Shown: positions 1 through 8,838 of the stretch, in pieces | How positions within the stretch are numbered: position 1 is the stretch's first letter | How the letters are laid out: every line of letters starts with the position of its first letter | Assembly: GCA_009711765.1 (NCBI GenBank) | Contig: VEND01000103.1 | Span: 1-51,953 of the forward strand | DNA length: 51,953 bases | Origin: Bacillota bacterium | GTDB lineage: Bacteria; Bacillota; Clostridia; Tissierellales; MES13 | Direction: 5' to 3' | Position numbers and translations under genes: made by a program | Notes under the pieces: generated by a model | What the model was told of the DNA's origin: nothing | The model's input: the letters and a program-made list of their open reading frames with translations, nothing else | Database searches by the model: none

Positions 1-1569
1 ATGACTAAACTTACCCTTCATATCGATACCAATTAATTTCATTTCTAAATATAATAACGGAGCTAAATCCTCTCTTTCAAAATACCCTTTGTTAATTATT
101 CTCTTAGATCTTAATATTATTGAATTTATCTTTGATTCATCTAATATATTGTAAGTATATTTACTAAGCATATTATAATTTGTTGTGAGATCAATGTATA
201 AATCTTTTATATTTAACTTAGGCCATTTATCAAAATATGCCTTTATTGCTTTTTTAGAATTAATTTCATATTTATTAATTAAACTATCTCTACTATTATA
301 TATTTCTTTTAATTTCTTTTTTAATTTATCATTATTTTTAATTACTCTTTTTTCCTTAGAAATTAATTTATCATATTCGTCTATAATTTCATTTTTAATT
401 TCTATTAATCTATCATCAATAGTTTCTTTTATATACTTTTTAATTCTATTTATCCTAGGTATTATAGGTGAAAAATTATATTCTATTTCAAATAAAGTTT
501 TTATTTCATTAAAAGTATAAATTATTTTACTTTCAACCATTAAATCACATTTAGGTACTATAGTATCTGATATATCCCTTATTAAATCATCTAATATTTT
601 TTTAAAACCTATGGATCCCTTAAATGATGAAATGAATTTGATTTCTTCTTTTTCTTCCCTTGATAAAATATTTTCATTTAATAAACTTTTAAGTTTGTCT
701 TCTTTAAAAAAATTATAATCTTTTTTTATTAGTTTCAAAAAAAGATTATCTATTGTCATTTGGGTTATATCTTCTACCCCTAAATCCGGTAAAACATCCG
801 ATATATAATCTAAAAATAAATTATTAGGTACTATAATAAGCACATTTTCAGGACTAAACATTTCTTTATATGTATACATTAAATAAGCTATTCTATGTAG
901 TACTATTGTTGTTTTTCCACTACCTGCCACACCTTGAACTATTATTGTATTATCTTTTTTAGCTCTTATAATATCATTTTGTTCACTCTGTATTGTATTT
1001 ACTATATCCTTTAATCTGTTATCTTTTTTCTCCCAAAGAGCATTTTGTAAAAACTCATCCATTGGAGTTAATCCTTTATCAAAAATATTTATTAATTTAT
1101 CTTCAATTTCATATTGTCTTTTTAAGTTAAGATCTCCCATGATAAGACCATCAGGAGCAGTATACATAACATCTCCTAACTCACCACTATAATAAAGGCT
1201 CGCTATGGGTGCTCTCCAATCTAATACATATTTTTTATCGTTTTCACTTTTAACAACGCTTGTTTTACCAATATAAAAAGTTTCTTCTAAATCCTTATTA
1301 ATTTCTTTAAAATCAATCCTACCAAAATAGGGTTTATTCTTAGCTTTTTCTAACTGTTTTAGTTTTTTCTTCTTTGAATCATAAATCTGACTCTTTATTA
1401 CAAGTTCATTACTATAACTACCTCCTATAGTCTTTTTTAATTTCTTAAAATCCTTTTCTAATTTTTCTAATTCCTTATTAATATTAAATATTTCTTTTTT
1501 TATTAAATCTTTAGTTTCATACAAATAACGATTTTCTTTCTCATAATCAGGATGCTTATTAGCTAACAT
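1..1569 (-). CDS. HelD-like UvrD-family helicase, 3' end cut by the window
   Basis: The reading frame is open from the ATG at 1569 to the window edge, giving 523 residues of an expected 680-770. Residues about 15-90 form a charged coiled coil, as in the arm that HelD pushes into the RNA polymerase secondary channel. The motif DWRAPIASLYY near residue 140, typical of HelD, is followed by a P-loop GVAGSGKTT at residues 213-221. The family uses ATP to release stalled RNA polymerase from DNA or nucleic acid; Gram-positive HelD is RNA polymerase associated. A strong ribosome site (GGAGGGG, 1574-1580) supports this start. The C-terminal helicase motifs lie outside the window, so function is inferred from the N-terminal half. 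Confidence 0.85.
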   Translation of the reverse strand, partial: MLANKHPDYEKENRYLYETKDLIKKEIFNINKELEKLEKDFKKLKKTIGGSYSNELVIKSQIYDSKKKKLKQLEKAKNKPYFGRIDFKEINKDLEETFYIGKTSVVKSENDKKYVLDWRAPIASLYYSGELGDVMYTAPDGLIMGDLNLKRQYEIEDKLINIFDKGLTPMDEFLQNALWEKKDNRLKDIVNTIQSEQNDIIRAKKDNTIIVQGVAGSGKTTIVLHRIAYLMYTYKEMFSPENVLIIVPNNLFLDYISDVLPDLGVEDITQMTIDNLFLKLIKKDYNFFKEDKLKSLLNENILSREEKEEIKFISSFKGSIGFKKILDDLIRDISDTIVPKCDLMVESKIIYTFNEIKTLFEIEYNFSPIIPRINRIKKYIKETIDDRLIEIKNEIIDEYDKLISKEKRVIKNNDKLKKKLKEIYNSRDSLINKYEINSKKAIKAYFDKWPKLNIKDLYIDLTTNYNMLSKYTYNILDESKINSIILRSKRIINKGYFEREDLAPLLYLEMKLIGIDMKGKFSH

Positions 1570-1719
1570 TTAACCCCTCCTTAAATAACTGTAAAGATAA
1601 TTCTATATCAATATATGTAAAAATAAAAATGTCATATTACCTAAAATAGAAGAATCTAATACTTTAAAATAAAAAACTATTAAATACTTTCATTTTCTCT
1701 TATTATCCTAAGAATATCC

Positions 1720-1748
1720 TTGTCAATGTGTAACTTTTTGTATATAAT
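1720..1748 (+). promoter_or_regulatory. SigA-type promoter, TTGTCA-17-TATAAT
   Basis: A -35 box at 1720-1725 and a perfect -10 box at 1743-1748 are 17 bp apart and predict a start near 1755. No coding sequence with a ribosome site follows on this strand before the terminator at 1829-1863, so the promoter appears to drive a short RNA. Confidence 0.55.
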
Positions 1749-1754
1749 ATATTT

Positions 1755-1863
1755 GAAAGTAGGAGATTAGTTAACCTGCTAAAATTTTTTGCACTACTCT
1801 ATGTTATGTAAACCACTACACAAATATAAAAGTCAGGCTAAAAAGCCTGACTTTCTTATTTTT
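1755..1863 (+). ncRNA. candidate small RNA of about 110 nt
   Basis: The stretch runs from the predicted start of the promoter at 1720-1748 to a strong hairpin with a long T-run on the + strand. It has no start codon behind a usable ribosome site. Its 3' end meets the end of the permease gene on the opposite strand, so it overlaps the last few codons of that gene in antisense. No known RNA family is recognised. This is inferred from promoter and terminator alone. Confidence 0.35.
1829..1863. terminator. bidirectional hairpin terminator
   Basis: An 11-bp perfect stem (1829-1839 with 1844-1854) closes a 4-base loop. The + strand has a T-rich tail with eight T in a row, and the - strand has a weaker TTTATATTT tail, so it can end both the candidate small RNA and the permease gene that stops at 1856. 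Confidence 0.75.
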
Positions 1864-2575
1864 TTTCATTAACTTTACATACAATATCTTTAATTTTTGT
1901 TTTTGACTTATCTTCCATAACACTGCATTTATCTATGCTTTCCTCTTCCATAACAATTGCCTTTGCATATTCATTACAATTACCATATCCACAACCACCA
2001 CAATTAAATTTAGGTAATAAATTTTCTATTTCTAAAATATATTTTTCATATCTATTATCATTATCTACTTTACTTTTTATATCTTCTTTTTCTACAAATT
2101 TATTAGTAAAATATCCTATAATCATAATTGCGGGTATTGTTAATATTACCCTTGCTATCATAAAACTATATCCTAAAAACTTAGCATCAACTATCATCAT
2201 AGGGACCTTTACAACTGCCCAAGAACTGATTATTATTACTATATTTGATATACTAGCTCCTTTATTTAAAAGTGAAAAAGCTACCGGAAAAGCAGCATAT
2301 ATAGGTCCTGCTGAAATAGATCCTATAAAAACAGAAATTAGCTTTCCCTTTAGTCCAGAACCCTTACCGAAATTTTTAATTATTATTTCCTTAGGTACCC
2401 ATACAGTAATAAGTCCAGATACTATAAAAACAGCAGGCAATATTTGAACCATTTCCTTTAAATACCCACCAGTTGTATAAATTGATTTAATAAATATATC
2501 CTGATTATATATTAAAGTTATTAAGTATAGTATTAGTGTAATAACTTTTAATTTATGCTTTTTTATTAAACTCAT
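1856..2575 (-). CDS. half-permease (YraQ/ArsP-like) with C-terminal Fe-S motif
   Basis: The 239-residue protein has about four to five membrane segments in residues 10-158, with the GSISAGPIYAAFPVA stretch (85-99) typical of the DUF318/YraQ/ArsP_1 permease family. After a charged linker comes a cysteine motif, C192-x2-C195-x4-C200-x16-C217, with spacing like the single 4Fe-4S cluster domain found in RnfB and CO-dehydrogenase gamma subunits. It overlaps the preceding half-permease by 4 bp, so the two are probably co-translated and pair to make one full permease. It lies downstream of hcp on the same strand. Substrate is unknown; the family includes organoarsenical exporters, but nothing here shows arsenic specificity. 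The fusion of a permease half with a cluster domain suggests redox coupling or metal sensing, which is inference. Confidence 0.75.
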   Translation of the reverse strand: MSLIKKHKLKVITLILYLITLIYNQDIFIKSIYTTGGYLKEMVQILPAVFIVSGLITVWVPKEIIIKNFGKGSGLKGKLISVFIGSISAGPIYAAFPVAFSLLNKGASISNIVIIISSWAVVKVPMMIVDAKFLGYSFMIARVILTIPAIMIIGYFTNKFVEKEDIKSKVDNDNRYEKYILEIENLLPKFNCGGCGYGNCNEYAKAIVMEEESIDKCSVMEDKSKTKIKDIVCKVNEKK

Positions 2576-3048
2576 AGTATCACCCCTATTCCTAATGCTA
2601 TTAAAATTGCTGCTATTATACTTATGCCATTACGTATAAGGGTAAATTTCTTTCCAAAATACTTAATCTCTATAGGCATTGTTGCAAAACCTACCATTGT
2701 TAAAGTAGTTAAAAATGCAGCTATAGCTACTAAATTTGATCCGCTTTTTAATAAAGATCCTGCCAGTGGAAATGCAACAAATGCAGGAATTATAGTAATC
2801 GTTCCTATACTTGCTCCAAAGGCAATACTTAATAGTTCATTTGGATTACCTAAGATTGTTTTAATTAAAGATTGAGGTATCCATGCTAATAAAAGTGCAA
2901 TTAAAGACATAAGAAAAAAAACTTCTGAAAAGGTATTTTTAAAAAGTTTTGAAGCTAATATTATACTTTCTTTTGTCTTTTTTTTATCTTTATAAAATGA
3001 CCAACCTAAGGCTATTACAGCTATAACTATTAAAATCATTGTCCCCAT
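2572..3048 (-). CDS. half-permease (YraQ/ArsP-like), N-terminal partner
   Basis: This is a 158-residue, four-segment membrane protein. The middle holds GASIGTITIIPAFVAFPLA (about 77-95), the same type of glycine/proline motif as in the downstream half, so the two genes look like the two repeats of a DUF318/YraQ/ArsP permease encoded separately. The start at 3048 follows AAGGGGATGG. Its end overlaps the next gene in an ATGA-like junction, which indicates translational coupling. The permease pair follows hcp after a hairpin at 3071-3108, so it may be read in part from the hcp promoter. No substrate can be assigned. Confidence 0.75.
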   Translation of the reverse strand: MGTMILIVIAVIALGWSFYKDKKKTKESIILASKLFKNTFSEVFFLMSLIALLLAWIPQSLIKTILGNPNELLSIAFGASIGTITIIPAFVAFPLAGSLLKSGSNLVAIAAFLTTLTMVGFATMPIEIKYFGKKFTLIRNGISIIAAILIALGIGVIL

Positions 3049-3070
3049 AAAACCATCCCCTTAAATATAT

Positions 3071-3108
3071 TTTAAAGGTATAATGGAATAAACCATTATA
3101 CCTTTAAA
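3071..3108 (-). terminator. hairpin after hcp
   Basis: A 16-bp perfect stem (3071-3086 with 3093-3108) with a 6-base loop lies just after the hcp stop. The tail on the - strand (AAAATATATTTAAGG) is not a clean U-run, so it may act as a partial terminator or RNA stabiliser that lets some transcript reach the permease genes. Confidence 0.55.
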
Positions 3109-4764
3109 CTACTTATTTTCTAGAAACATTTTTATATCATCTGAAACGTTAGTTATACCACCTATTCCAAACTTATCTACTAACACATTAACAACATTCT
3201 CTGAAAGGAAAGCTGGTAATGTAGGACCTAAGTGAATATCTTTAACACCAAGATATAATAATGCTAATAATACAATTACAGCCTTTTGTTCATACCAAGC
3301 TATATTATAAGAAATAGGTAAATCATTAATATCTTCTAATTCAAATACCTCTTTAAGTTTCATAGCTATTACTGCTAGTGAGTATGAATCATTACATTGC
3401 CCTGCATCTAATACTCTTGGTATTCCACCTATATCTCCTAAGTCAAGTTTGTTATATCTATATTTTGCACATCCTGCTGTCAATATAACTGTATCCTTTG
3501 GTAATTCTTTTGCAAATTCTTTATAATAATCTCTACTTTTCATTCTTCCGTCACAACCTGCCATTACAAAGAATCTTTTTATATCTCCAGATTTAACTGC
3601 ATCAACTACTTTATCAGCTAACTTTATAACCTGATTATGGGCAAAACCTCCAACTATTTCTCCCTTTTCTATTTCAGTTGGCGATTCACATTTTTTAGCT
3701 AATTCGATTATTTCACAAAAATCCTTTTGCTTTCCTTCTAATCTATCTGGTATATGTTTTACTCCCTCAAAACCAACTGCTCCTGTTGTAAATAATCTAT
3801 CCTTATAAGAATCCTTAGGTGGTACTAGACAATTAGTTGTTAATAATATTGGACCATTAAATTTCTCAAATTCATCCTTTTGAGCCCACCATGCGTTACC
3901 ATAGTTACCAACAAAATGTTCATATTTCTTAAACTTTGGATAGTAATTAGCAGGTAACATTTCACTATGGGTATAAACATCTACTCCTGTATCTTTAGTT
4001 TGTTCTAATAACTCTTCCATATCTTTTAAATCATGACCACTTATAAGTATTGCTGGATTATTTCTAACTCCTATATTAACCTTTGTCATCTCAGGATTAC
4101 CATAATTTTCAGTATTGGCTTTATCTAATAGGGCCATTACATCTACACCATGTTTTCCTGTATCCATTACTAATTTTATTAATTCATCTACTGATAAGGA
4201 ATCATCTAAAGTTTTAGCTAAACCTTCCTGCATAAACTTATATATATCTTTATCTTCATACCCTAATTTTTCAGCATGTTCAGCATAAGCAGCCATACCC
4301 TTAATTCCATAAGTTACAAGTTCTCTTAAGGATCTTACATCTTCATTATCAGTTGTTAAAACTCCAACTTCCTTTGCCTTTTTTTCCATTTCTTCTACTG
4401 AATCTGAATACCATTTAGTAGCATCATGATTGATCTCTACACTACCACCTGCATTGATAAATTCTTCTTTTATTTCATCCCGTAACTTTAAAGCCTTCTT
4501 TATTTTCTCAACAAATACATCCCTATCAAAATTAGCATTTGTTATAGTTGCAAATAAACTCTCTGTAATAAAGTTATTAATTCTTTTATTTTCAATACCT
4601 AATTTTCTAGCCTCTGTGGTATATAATGATATTCCTTTAAGTAAATATATTAATAGATCCTGTAAATTAGCTACATCATCTGATTTACCACAAACCCCCT
4701 TTATTGTACAGCCCTTTCCTTTAGCTGCTTCTTGACATTGATAACAAAACATATTGTTTTCCAT
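3109..4764 (-). CDS. hcp: hybrid cluster protein / hydroxylamine reductase
   Basis: The 551-residue length is that of the full family. The N-terminal cluster ligands C7, C10, C19 and C25 (C-x2-C-x8-C-x5-C) and the downstream hybrid-cluster motifs [40 protein letters not shown] and WYEQKAV are all present. Hcp is a cytoplasmic enzyme of anaerobes that reduces NO, and hydroxylamine in vitro, and takes part in nitrosative stress defence. The gene is divergent from a Crp/Fnr regulator with a shared operator between them. AAGGAGG at about 4772-4778 precedes the ATG. The -10 on this strand (TATACT, 4805-4810) lacks a good -35, as expected for an activator-dependent promoter. Confidence 0.95.
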   Translation of the reverse strand: MENNMFCYQCQEAAKGKGCTIKGVCGKSDDVANLQDLLIYLLKGISLYTTEARKLGIENKRINNFITESLFATITNANFDRDVFVEKIKKALKLRDEIKEEFINAGGSVEINHDATKWYSDSVEEMEKKAKEVGVLTTDNEDVRSLRELVTYGIKGMAAYAEHAEKLGYEDKDIYKFMQEGLAKTLDDSLSVDELIKLVMDTGKHGVDVMALLDKANTENYGNPEMTKVNIGVRNNPAILISGHDLKDMEELLEQTKDTGVDVYTHSEMLPANYYPKFKKYEHFVGNYGNAWWAQKDEFEKFNGPILLTTNCLVPPKDSYKDRLFTTGAVGFEGVKHIPDRLEGKQKDFCEIIELAKKCESPTEIEKGEIVGGFAHNQVIKLADKVVDAVKSGDIKRFFVMAGCDGRMKSRDYYKEFAKELPKDTVILTAGCAKYRYNKLDLGDIGGIPRVLDAGQCNDSYSLAVIAMKLKEVFELEDINDLPISYNIAWYEQKAVIVLLALLYLGVKDIHLGPTLPAFLSENVVNVLVDKFGIGGITNVSDDIKMFLENK

Positions 4765-4788
4765 AATTGAAACCTCCTTAAGTTTTTG

Positions 4789-4817
4789 TTGACTTTACAA
4801 CTTAAGTATATTAGTAT
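4789..4817 (+). promoter_or_regulatory. hcpR promoter, TTGACT-17-TAGTAT
   Basis: The -35 box at 4789-4794 and -10 box at 4812-4817 have ideal spacing and place the start near 4824. The operator at 4832-4847 then lies at about +8 to +23, where a bound regulator would block its own transcription. Confidence 0.6.
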
Positions 4818-4831
4818 TAAAAATGAATGTA

Positions 4832-4847
4832 TGTAACATATGTTACA
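4832..4847. promoter_or_regulatory. Crp/Fnr-type operator shared by hcp and hcpR
   Basis: TGTAACATATGTTACA is a perfect 16-bp palindrome in the space between divergent hcp and its Crp/Fnr-family regulator. Its centre (4839.5) is about 41.5 bp upstream of the hcp start predicted from the TATACT box, the classical class II activator position. The same site overlaps the early transcribed region of the regulator gene, which predicts negative autoregulation. Confidence 0.75.
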
Positions 4848-4868
4848 AAAAGAAATGGGGTATACTTT

Positions 4869-5546
4869 ATGGATAAAATAATTAATATTTTAAATCAAAG
4901 TTTTTTATTTAAAAATATTGATAATAAAGAATTAAAAGAAATTCTAGATAAGTTAAACTATACTGTAAATGAATATAAAAAAAATGAAATTGTTGCTATA
5001 GAAGGAAATGAATGTACTAATCTTGGATTATTAGTAGATGGGATATTAGATATACAATCTATATATCCATCTGGAAAAATATTAACTCTTGTTCAGATTA
5101 AATCGCCGGATGTTTTCGGTGAAGTAGTCTTATTTAGTAAAACTAATAAATATCCTGCAACAATAAAAGCTACAAATGATTCTAAGGTAATGTTTATTGA
5201 AAAGAAAAATTTTATTAATCTTTTAACTACCCATCCAAAAGTTTTAGAAAACTTTATGTCTAATATGTCTAATAAATTATTACACCTAAATGGTAAAGTA
5301 AAAATGCTTTCATTAGAAACGATAAGACAAAAAATTTCAGATTTTCTTATTAAAGAATATAAAAAACAAAAAAGCTACATGATAAATATTCCGTTTTCAA
5401 GGAAAGAAATGGCTGATTATCTTGATATACAAAGGCCTTCTTTATCTAGAGAATTAGCCAAAATGAAAAAGGAGAATCTAATAGACTTTGATAAAAATAC
5501 TTTTAAAATTAAAGATTTAGAAGGACTAGAAGAATGTTTTTTCTAG
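4869..5546 (+). CDS. Crp/Fnr-family regulator of hcp (HcpR-like)
   Basis: From the ATG at 4869 the protein has 225 residues: a cyclic-nucleotide-binding-like beta-roll (about 5-125), a dimerisation helix, and a winged helix-turn-helix at about 165-220 with SRKEMADYLDIQRPSLSREL. It lacks an FNR-type N-terminal cysteine cluster. The in-frame ATG at 4827 is rejected because it would precede the operator and lies at the predicted RNA start, while 4869 has AAATGGGG upstream. The divergent position beside hcp and the palindromic site match the known HcpR arrangement, in which the regulator activates hcp under nitrosative stress. HcpR proteins are thought to sense NO, probably through heme, but the ligand is not visible here. 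Confidence 0.85.
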   Translation: MDKIINILNQSFLFKNIDNKELKEILDKLNYTVNEYKKNEIVAIEGNECTNLGLLVDGILDIQSIYPSGKILTLVQIKSPDVFGEVVLFSKTNKYPATIKATNDSKVMFIEKKNFINLLTTHPKVLENFMSNMSNKLLHLNGKVKMLSLETIRQKISDFLIKEYKKQKSYMINIPFSRKEMADYLDIQRPSLSRELAKMKKENLIDFDKNTFKIKDLEGLEECFF

Positions 5547-5639
5547 ATAATCTTTAAATTCTTTTAAGACCTTTTTAGTTACTAGATTATCCTTTATAAA
5601 GTTATTTTAATTTAATAATCAAATTATATAAAGAAAATT

Positions 5640-5675
5640 TCTGGGTTTATAAATTATAAAACCCAGATTTTTTTA
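5640..5675 (+). terminator. hcpR terminator
   Basis: A stem TCTGGGTTT/AAACCCAGA (5640-5648 with 5659-5667) is followed by seven T. The rest of the 316-bp gap from 5547 to 5862 holds only AT-rich sequence and the marR promoter. Confidence 0.8.
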
Positions 5676-5796
5676 TTATACCTAACCTATTTTAGATTAT
5701 AATTAATTTTTACTTCCTTTAAACTATTAAAAAAAATCTCTAATATTGTTTTGTGCAAAACTAAAAAGGTTTTTCACCAAACTTCTGTCAATTTAT

Positions 5797-5826
5797 TTGA
5801 CATGTATAATAGTTTAGAAATATAAT
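5797..5826 (+). promoter_or_regulatory. marR promoter, TTGACA-18-TATAAT
   Basis: Perfect consensus hexamers (5797-5802 and 5821-5826) with an 18-bp spacer predict a start near 5833, 30 bp before the MarR gene. A strong promoter for a repressor gene suggests autorepression, but no clear palindrome is seen. Confidence 0.65.
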
Positions 5827-5862
5827 ATATATAGTACATTTTATAAAAGTGAGGTTATAACA

Positions 5863-6288
5863 ATGCATGAAAAGTATATTCTTTATTTTTTAAGTAGAAC
5901 TAAAAAAAAGATGGTTAATTATATTGAAAATCAATTAGAAAAAAATGGCCTTAATGACCTTATTCCATCCCATGGAAACATTCTTACTGTTTTATATAAT
6001 AATGGTAAGTTAACTATGAAAGAAATAGCTAATTTAATAGGTAGGGATAAATCAACAGTTACTCCTTTGGTAAATAAATTAGTTAAACTTGGCTATATCA
6101 AAAAAGAAAAGTGTCAAAAAGATAGAAGGTTAACATATATAACTCTTAGTAATAAGGGAGTAGAAATTGAAGCTAAATATAATAAAATATCTAAAAATTT
6201 ATTAGATACTGCTTATGAGAACTTCACAGAAGAAGAACAAAATAACCTTCTTAAGCTTTTAAAGAAGTTAAATAATAATTTTTCTTAA
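5863..6288 (+). CDS. MarR-family transcriptional regulator
   Basis: The 141-residue protein is typical MarR size. A winged helix-turn-helix spans about residues 45-105, with LTMKEIANLIGRDKSTVTPLVNKL as recognition region and the wing ending in DRRLTYITLSNKG. Such proteins bind as dimers to palindromic operators and usually repress stress or efflux genes. It is a single-gene unit between its own promoter and terminator, and no target is adjacent: the next genes are convergent cell-wall genes. The ligand and regulon are unknown. Confidence 0.85.
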   Translation: MHEKYILYFLSRTKKKMVNYIENQLEKNGLNDLIPSHGNILTVLYNNGKLTMKEIANLIGRDKSTVTPLVNKLVKLGYIKKEKCQKDRRLTYITLSNKGVEIEAKYNKISKNLLDTAYENFTEEEQNNLLKLLKKLNNNFS

Positions 6289-6301
6289 AATATTAATTAA
6301 T

Positions 6302-6345
6302 AAAAATCCCTGAAAGACCAATAAAGTGCTTTTGAGGGATTTTTT
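6302..6345 (+). terminator. marR terminator
   Basis: A 10-bp stem AAAAATCCCT/AGGGATTTTT (6302-6311 with 6335-6344) ends in a T-run shortly after the MarR stop codon. Confidence 0.8.
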
Positions 6346-6357
6346 ATAATTAAATTT

Positions 6358-6394
6358 AAAAAATGATTCCTATAATAGAAATCATTTTTTTTAT
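6358..6394. terminator. bidirectional hairpin between convergent genes
   Basis: An 11-bp stem (6358-6368 with 6380-6390) plus an inner CTAT/ATAG pairing has T-runs on both strands. It most likely ends the M23 peptidase operon read from the right. Confidence 0.6.
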
Positions 6395-6426
6395 CAGTAT
6401 TTTAATGTTAAGTAAGGTACCCTTTA

Positions 6427-7773
6427 TTAACCATCCCTTTTTATGAATTTTTCAGGATTAATTGGCACATCATTTTTTCTTACTTCAAAATGAACATGGG
6501 GTCCTGTAACATTTCCTGTGGTTCCAATTAAAGCTATTATTTGTCCTCTATAAACTCTTTGTCCCTTTTTTACTTTTAGTTTACTACAATGACCATAATA
6601 TGTCTTATAACCATTCTCATGGTCAATAATCACTAATTTTCCATAGCCTGATCTCCATCCAGAAAAAATAACCTTTCCTCCATCAGCAGCTTTAATTATA
6701 GCTCCAACTTCACCTGCAATATCAATTCCTTCATGTTGCTTTCCCCATCTACTTCCAAAACGTGAAGTTAATATACCATTGCTAGGACTTTTAAAATCTC
6801 CATATGCCATGGTTAATGGTCTTTTTTTAGTTCCCTTTAATCTTATTTCATCCCTAGGTGTTTCTAAAATCTCTTCATTTAATACATTACTTTTAACTAA
6901 AGTATTATTTATTATAATTTTTTCAGCTCTTATTTTTTTTATGCCTTTTTTTCCAGAAACTTCAGTCTTTATTTCTCCTTTATAAACATCATTACTTTTT
7001 TTATATTCAACTTTATAGGCTATTTCTTCTTGATATTTTACTTCTTTTACTATTTTACAATTTATTAGTGGTATCGCTTTAGTTAAGTTTAATTTATCCC
7101 CAATTTTTAGCGTATCTAAATCAATCCCTGGATTTCCTCTTTTTATCTCACCAATACTTCTACTGTACTTTAAAGATATTTTTGATAAAGAATCTCCCTT
7201 TTTAATAGTATATTCTTTAGGATTTTTAGTACCAAGGGTTATATAAGTATATGCTTTATTTAAACTTACTATATTTTTGATATTAGTTACTTTTTCCTTG
7301 ATATTAACATCTTCTAGAAATGCTATTGATTTAATTTTTTCTTTTTCATCCTTTATATATTCGTTTTTTACCTTTTCTAATAATTTATTAGCTTTCTCTT
7401 TACTATTTAAATATACAAACTCACTATCATTTATACTGATACAATAAGACTTAGTCAAAGGTAGGATATTTTCTTCTATTTTAGCTTTTATTTTATTAAT
7501 TTCTGTTATTTCCCTTTCAGTTGCTAATATTTTATTAAATGATATTTGTCTTTTTAATAAAATATCTTTATTATGTTTATTTTCTAATTTATTTTGTATT
7601 TCTCCAATCAATTTTTCTATATCTTCCTTATTTTTAACTGTACCTATCATTTTATCATTTACTGTTATTTCATATGATAAAGATGAGTAATAGATTCCTA
7701 TAATTAAAATTAACATAAATATAGATAAAAGAGTAAATATTAACGATTTCTTCCTATCTAGGAATCCTCTCAT
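6427..7773 (-). CDS. M23 peptidase with LysM and G5-like domains
   Basis: The 448-residue protein has one N-terminal membrane segment (about 10-32) and faces outward. It then carries a helical/YPEB-like stretch, a LysM peptidoglycan-binding domain (187-231), a G5-like region (about 239-315) and a C-terminal M23 endopeptidase domain (333-442). The zinc ligands H347, D351 and H428, and the catalytic H395 and H426, are all present in HEGID, YYGH and HVHF. It should cut peptide cross-links in the cell wall during growth or sporulation. GAGAGGAG precedes the ATG. It lies 24 bp after a TPR gene on the same strand, so the two form an operon. Confidence 0.9.
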   Translation of the reverse strand: MRGFLDRKKSLIFTLLSIFMLILIIGIYYSSLSYEITVNDKMIGTVKNKEDIEKLIGEIQNKLENKHNKDILLKRQISFNKILATEREITEINKIKAKIEENILPLTKSYCISINDSEFVYLNSKEKANKLLEKVKNEYIKDEKEKIKSIAFLEDVNIKEKVTNIKNIVSLNKAYTYITLGTKNPKEYTIKKGDSLSKISLKYSRSIGEIKRGNPGIDLDTLKIGDKLNLTKAIPLINCKIVKEVKYQEEIAYKVEYKKSNDVYKGEIKTEVSGKKGIKKIRAEKIIINNTLVKSNVLNEEILETPRDEIRLKGTKKRPLTMAYGDFKSPSNGILTSRFGSRWGKQHEGIDIAGEVGAIIKAADGGKVIFSGWRSGYGKLVIIDHENGYKTYYGHCSKLKVKKGQRVYRGQIIALIGTTGNVTGPHVHFEVRKNDVPINPEKFIKRDG

Positions 7774-7797
7774 GACTAAAACTCCTCTCTTAGTTCA

Positions 7798-8733
7798 TTA
7801 TTTGCTATATTTTAATATCTGGTTTAATTTATTATTATTTAATAATTTTTTTAAATCTTTATCTTTTTTTATTATATCAACAAATTTCGGATATATTTTA
7901 ATAGCTTCTTCTAAATCGTTAATAGCCTTTTTTTCATTATTTAATTTGGCATAACAACATCCTCTATTATAATAAAGAAAACCTGCATTAGGATTATTTT
8001 TTATTCCTTCTGTTAAGATTTTAATTGCATCATAAAGTAATTTATCTTCTATATATATTACTGATTTATTTAAATATGTGTATGGATATTTATTATTTTC
8101 TCTAATAGATTTATCATAATATTTAATAGCATTTTTAAAATTTCCTAAATGTTTTTCTATAACTCCCATATTAAATAGGGCTTTATAATAAGTAGGGTTT
8201 AATTCAATGCTTTTTTCTATCATCTTATATGCTTTATGATACTCTCCTATTTCTTCATATATTGCTCCTAAATTATTATGGGCCATATAATCATTAGGAG
8301 TTAATTCTATCACTTTTTTATAATTTTTAATAGCCCTTTGTTTATCTCCTTTTTCATCATAAATATTTGCAATATAAAAGTAAGCTCTATCATATTCACA
8401 GTCTATATCTAATGTTTTATAATAATATTTAAGTGCTTTTTCTTTTTCATTAAGATCATCTAATATTATAGCTATTCCATAATAGGCTCCTGCTTGCTTT
8501 TTATCAAGTTCAATTATTTTTTCATAAGAATTAATAGCCTCTTTTTTATATCCTAATTCGTCATATAATAAAGATATTTTAAAAAGTAATTCAATTGACT
8601 TTTCTTCATTTACATCAAATTCCATAGCTTTTAAATAAAACTTTAATGCCTTTTCTTTATTTTTTTCATTATAAAAATTATCTGCTAAAATTATATAATT
8701 ATCCCTTTTGTCTAATTTTTTTAAACTAACCAT
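7798..8733 (-). CDS. tetratricopeptide repeat protein
   Basis: The 311-residue protein is almost entirely made of about eight 34-residue TPR units (for example YYGIAIILDDLNEKEKALKY and AHNNLGAIYEEIGEYHKAYK). It has no signal peptide or membrane segment, so it is probably cytoplasmic and acts as a protein-binding scaffold. It is the first gene of a two-gene unit with the M23 peptidase. Its partner cannot be read from the sequence. Confidence 0.85.
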   Translation of the reverse strand: MVSLKKLDKRDNYIILADNFYNEKNKEKALKFYLKAMEFDVNEEKSIELLFKISLLYDELGYKKEAINSYEKIIELDKKQAGAYYGIAIILDDLNEKEKALKYYYKTLDIDCEYDRAYFYIANIYDEKGDKQRAIKNYKKVIELTPNDYMAHNNLGAIYEEIGEYHKAYKMIEKSIELNPTYYKALFNMGVIEKHLGNFKNAIKYYDKSIRENNKYPYTYLNKSVIYIEDKLLYDAIKILTEGIKNNPNAGFLYYNRGCCYAKLNNEKKAINDLEEAIKIYPKFVDIIKKDKDLKKLLNNNKLNQILKYSK

Positions 8734-8809
8734 AATAACACCTCTTATTTTGACTCTACTCTATAGTGTAACACAATTTGATAATTAAATTGAAGTTTTT
8801 GAAAAAAAA

Positions 8810-8838
8810 ATATTAAAGGGAAGTTTTCCCTTTAATAT
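8810..8838 (-). terminator. nrdG terminator
   Basis: A 13-bp stem ATATTAAAGGGAA/TTCCCTTTAATAT with a 3-base loop is followed on the - strand by nine T. It overlaps the nrdG stop codon. Confidence 0.85.

Noticed and set aside
185-520. A 111-codon open frame on the + strand
   Set aside because: It lies wholly within the helD gene on the other strand, has no ribosome site, and its leucine/serine/phenylalanine bias is what an AT-rich antisense frame gives.
4827-4868. N-terminal extension of the hcp regulator from an upstream ATG
   Set aside because: The ATG is at the predicted RNA start, there is no ribosome site, and the extension would span the operator.
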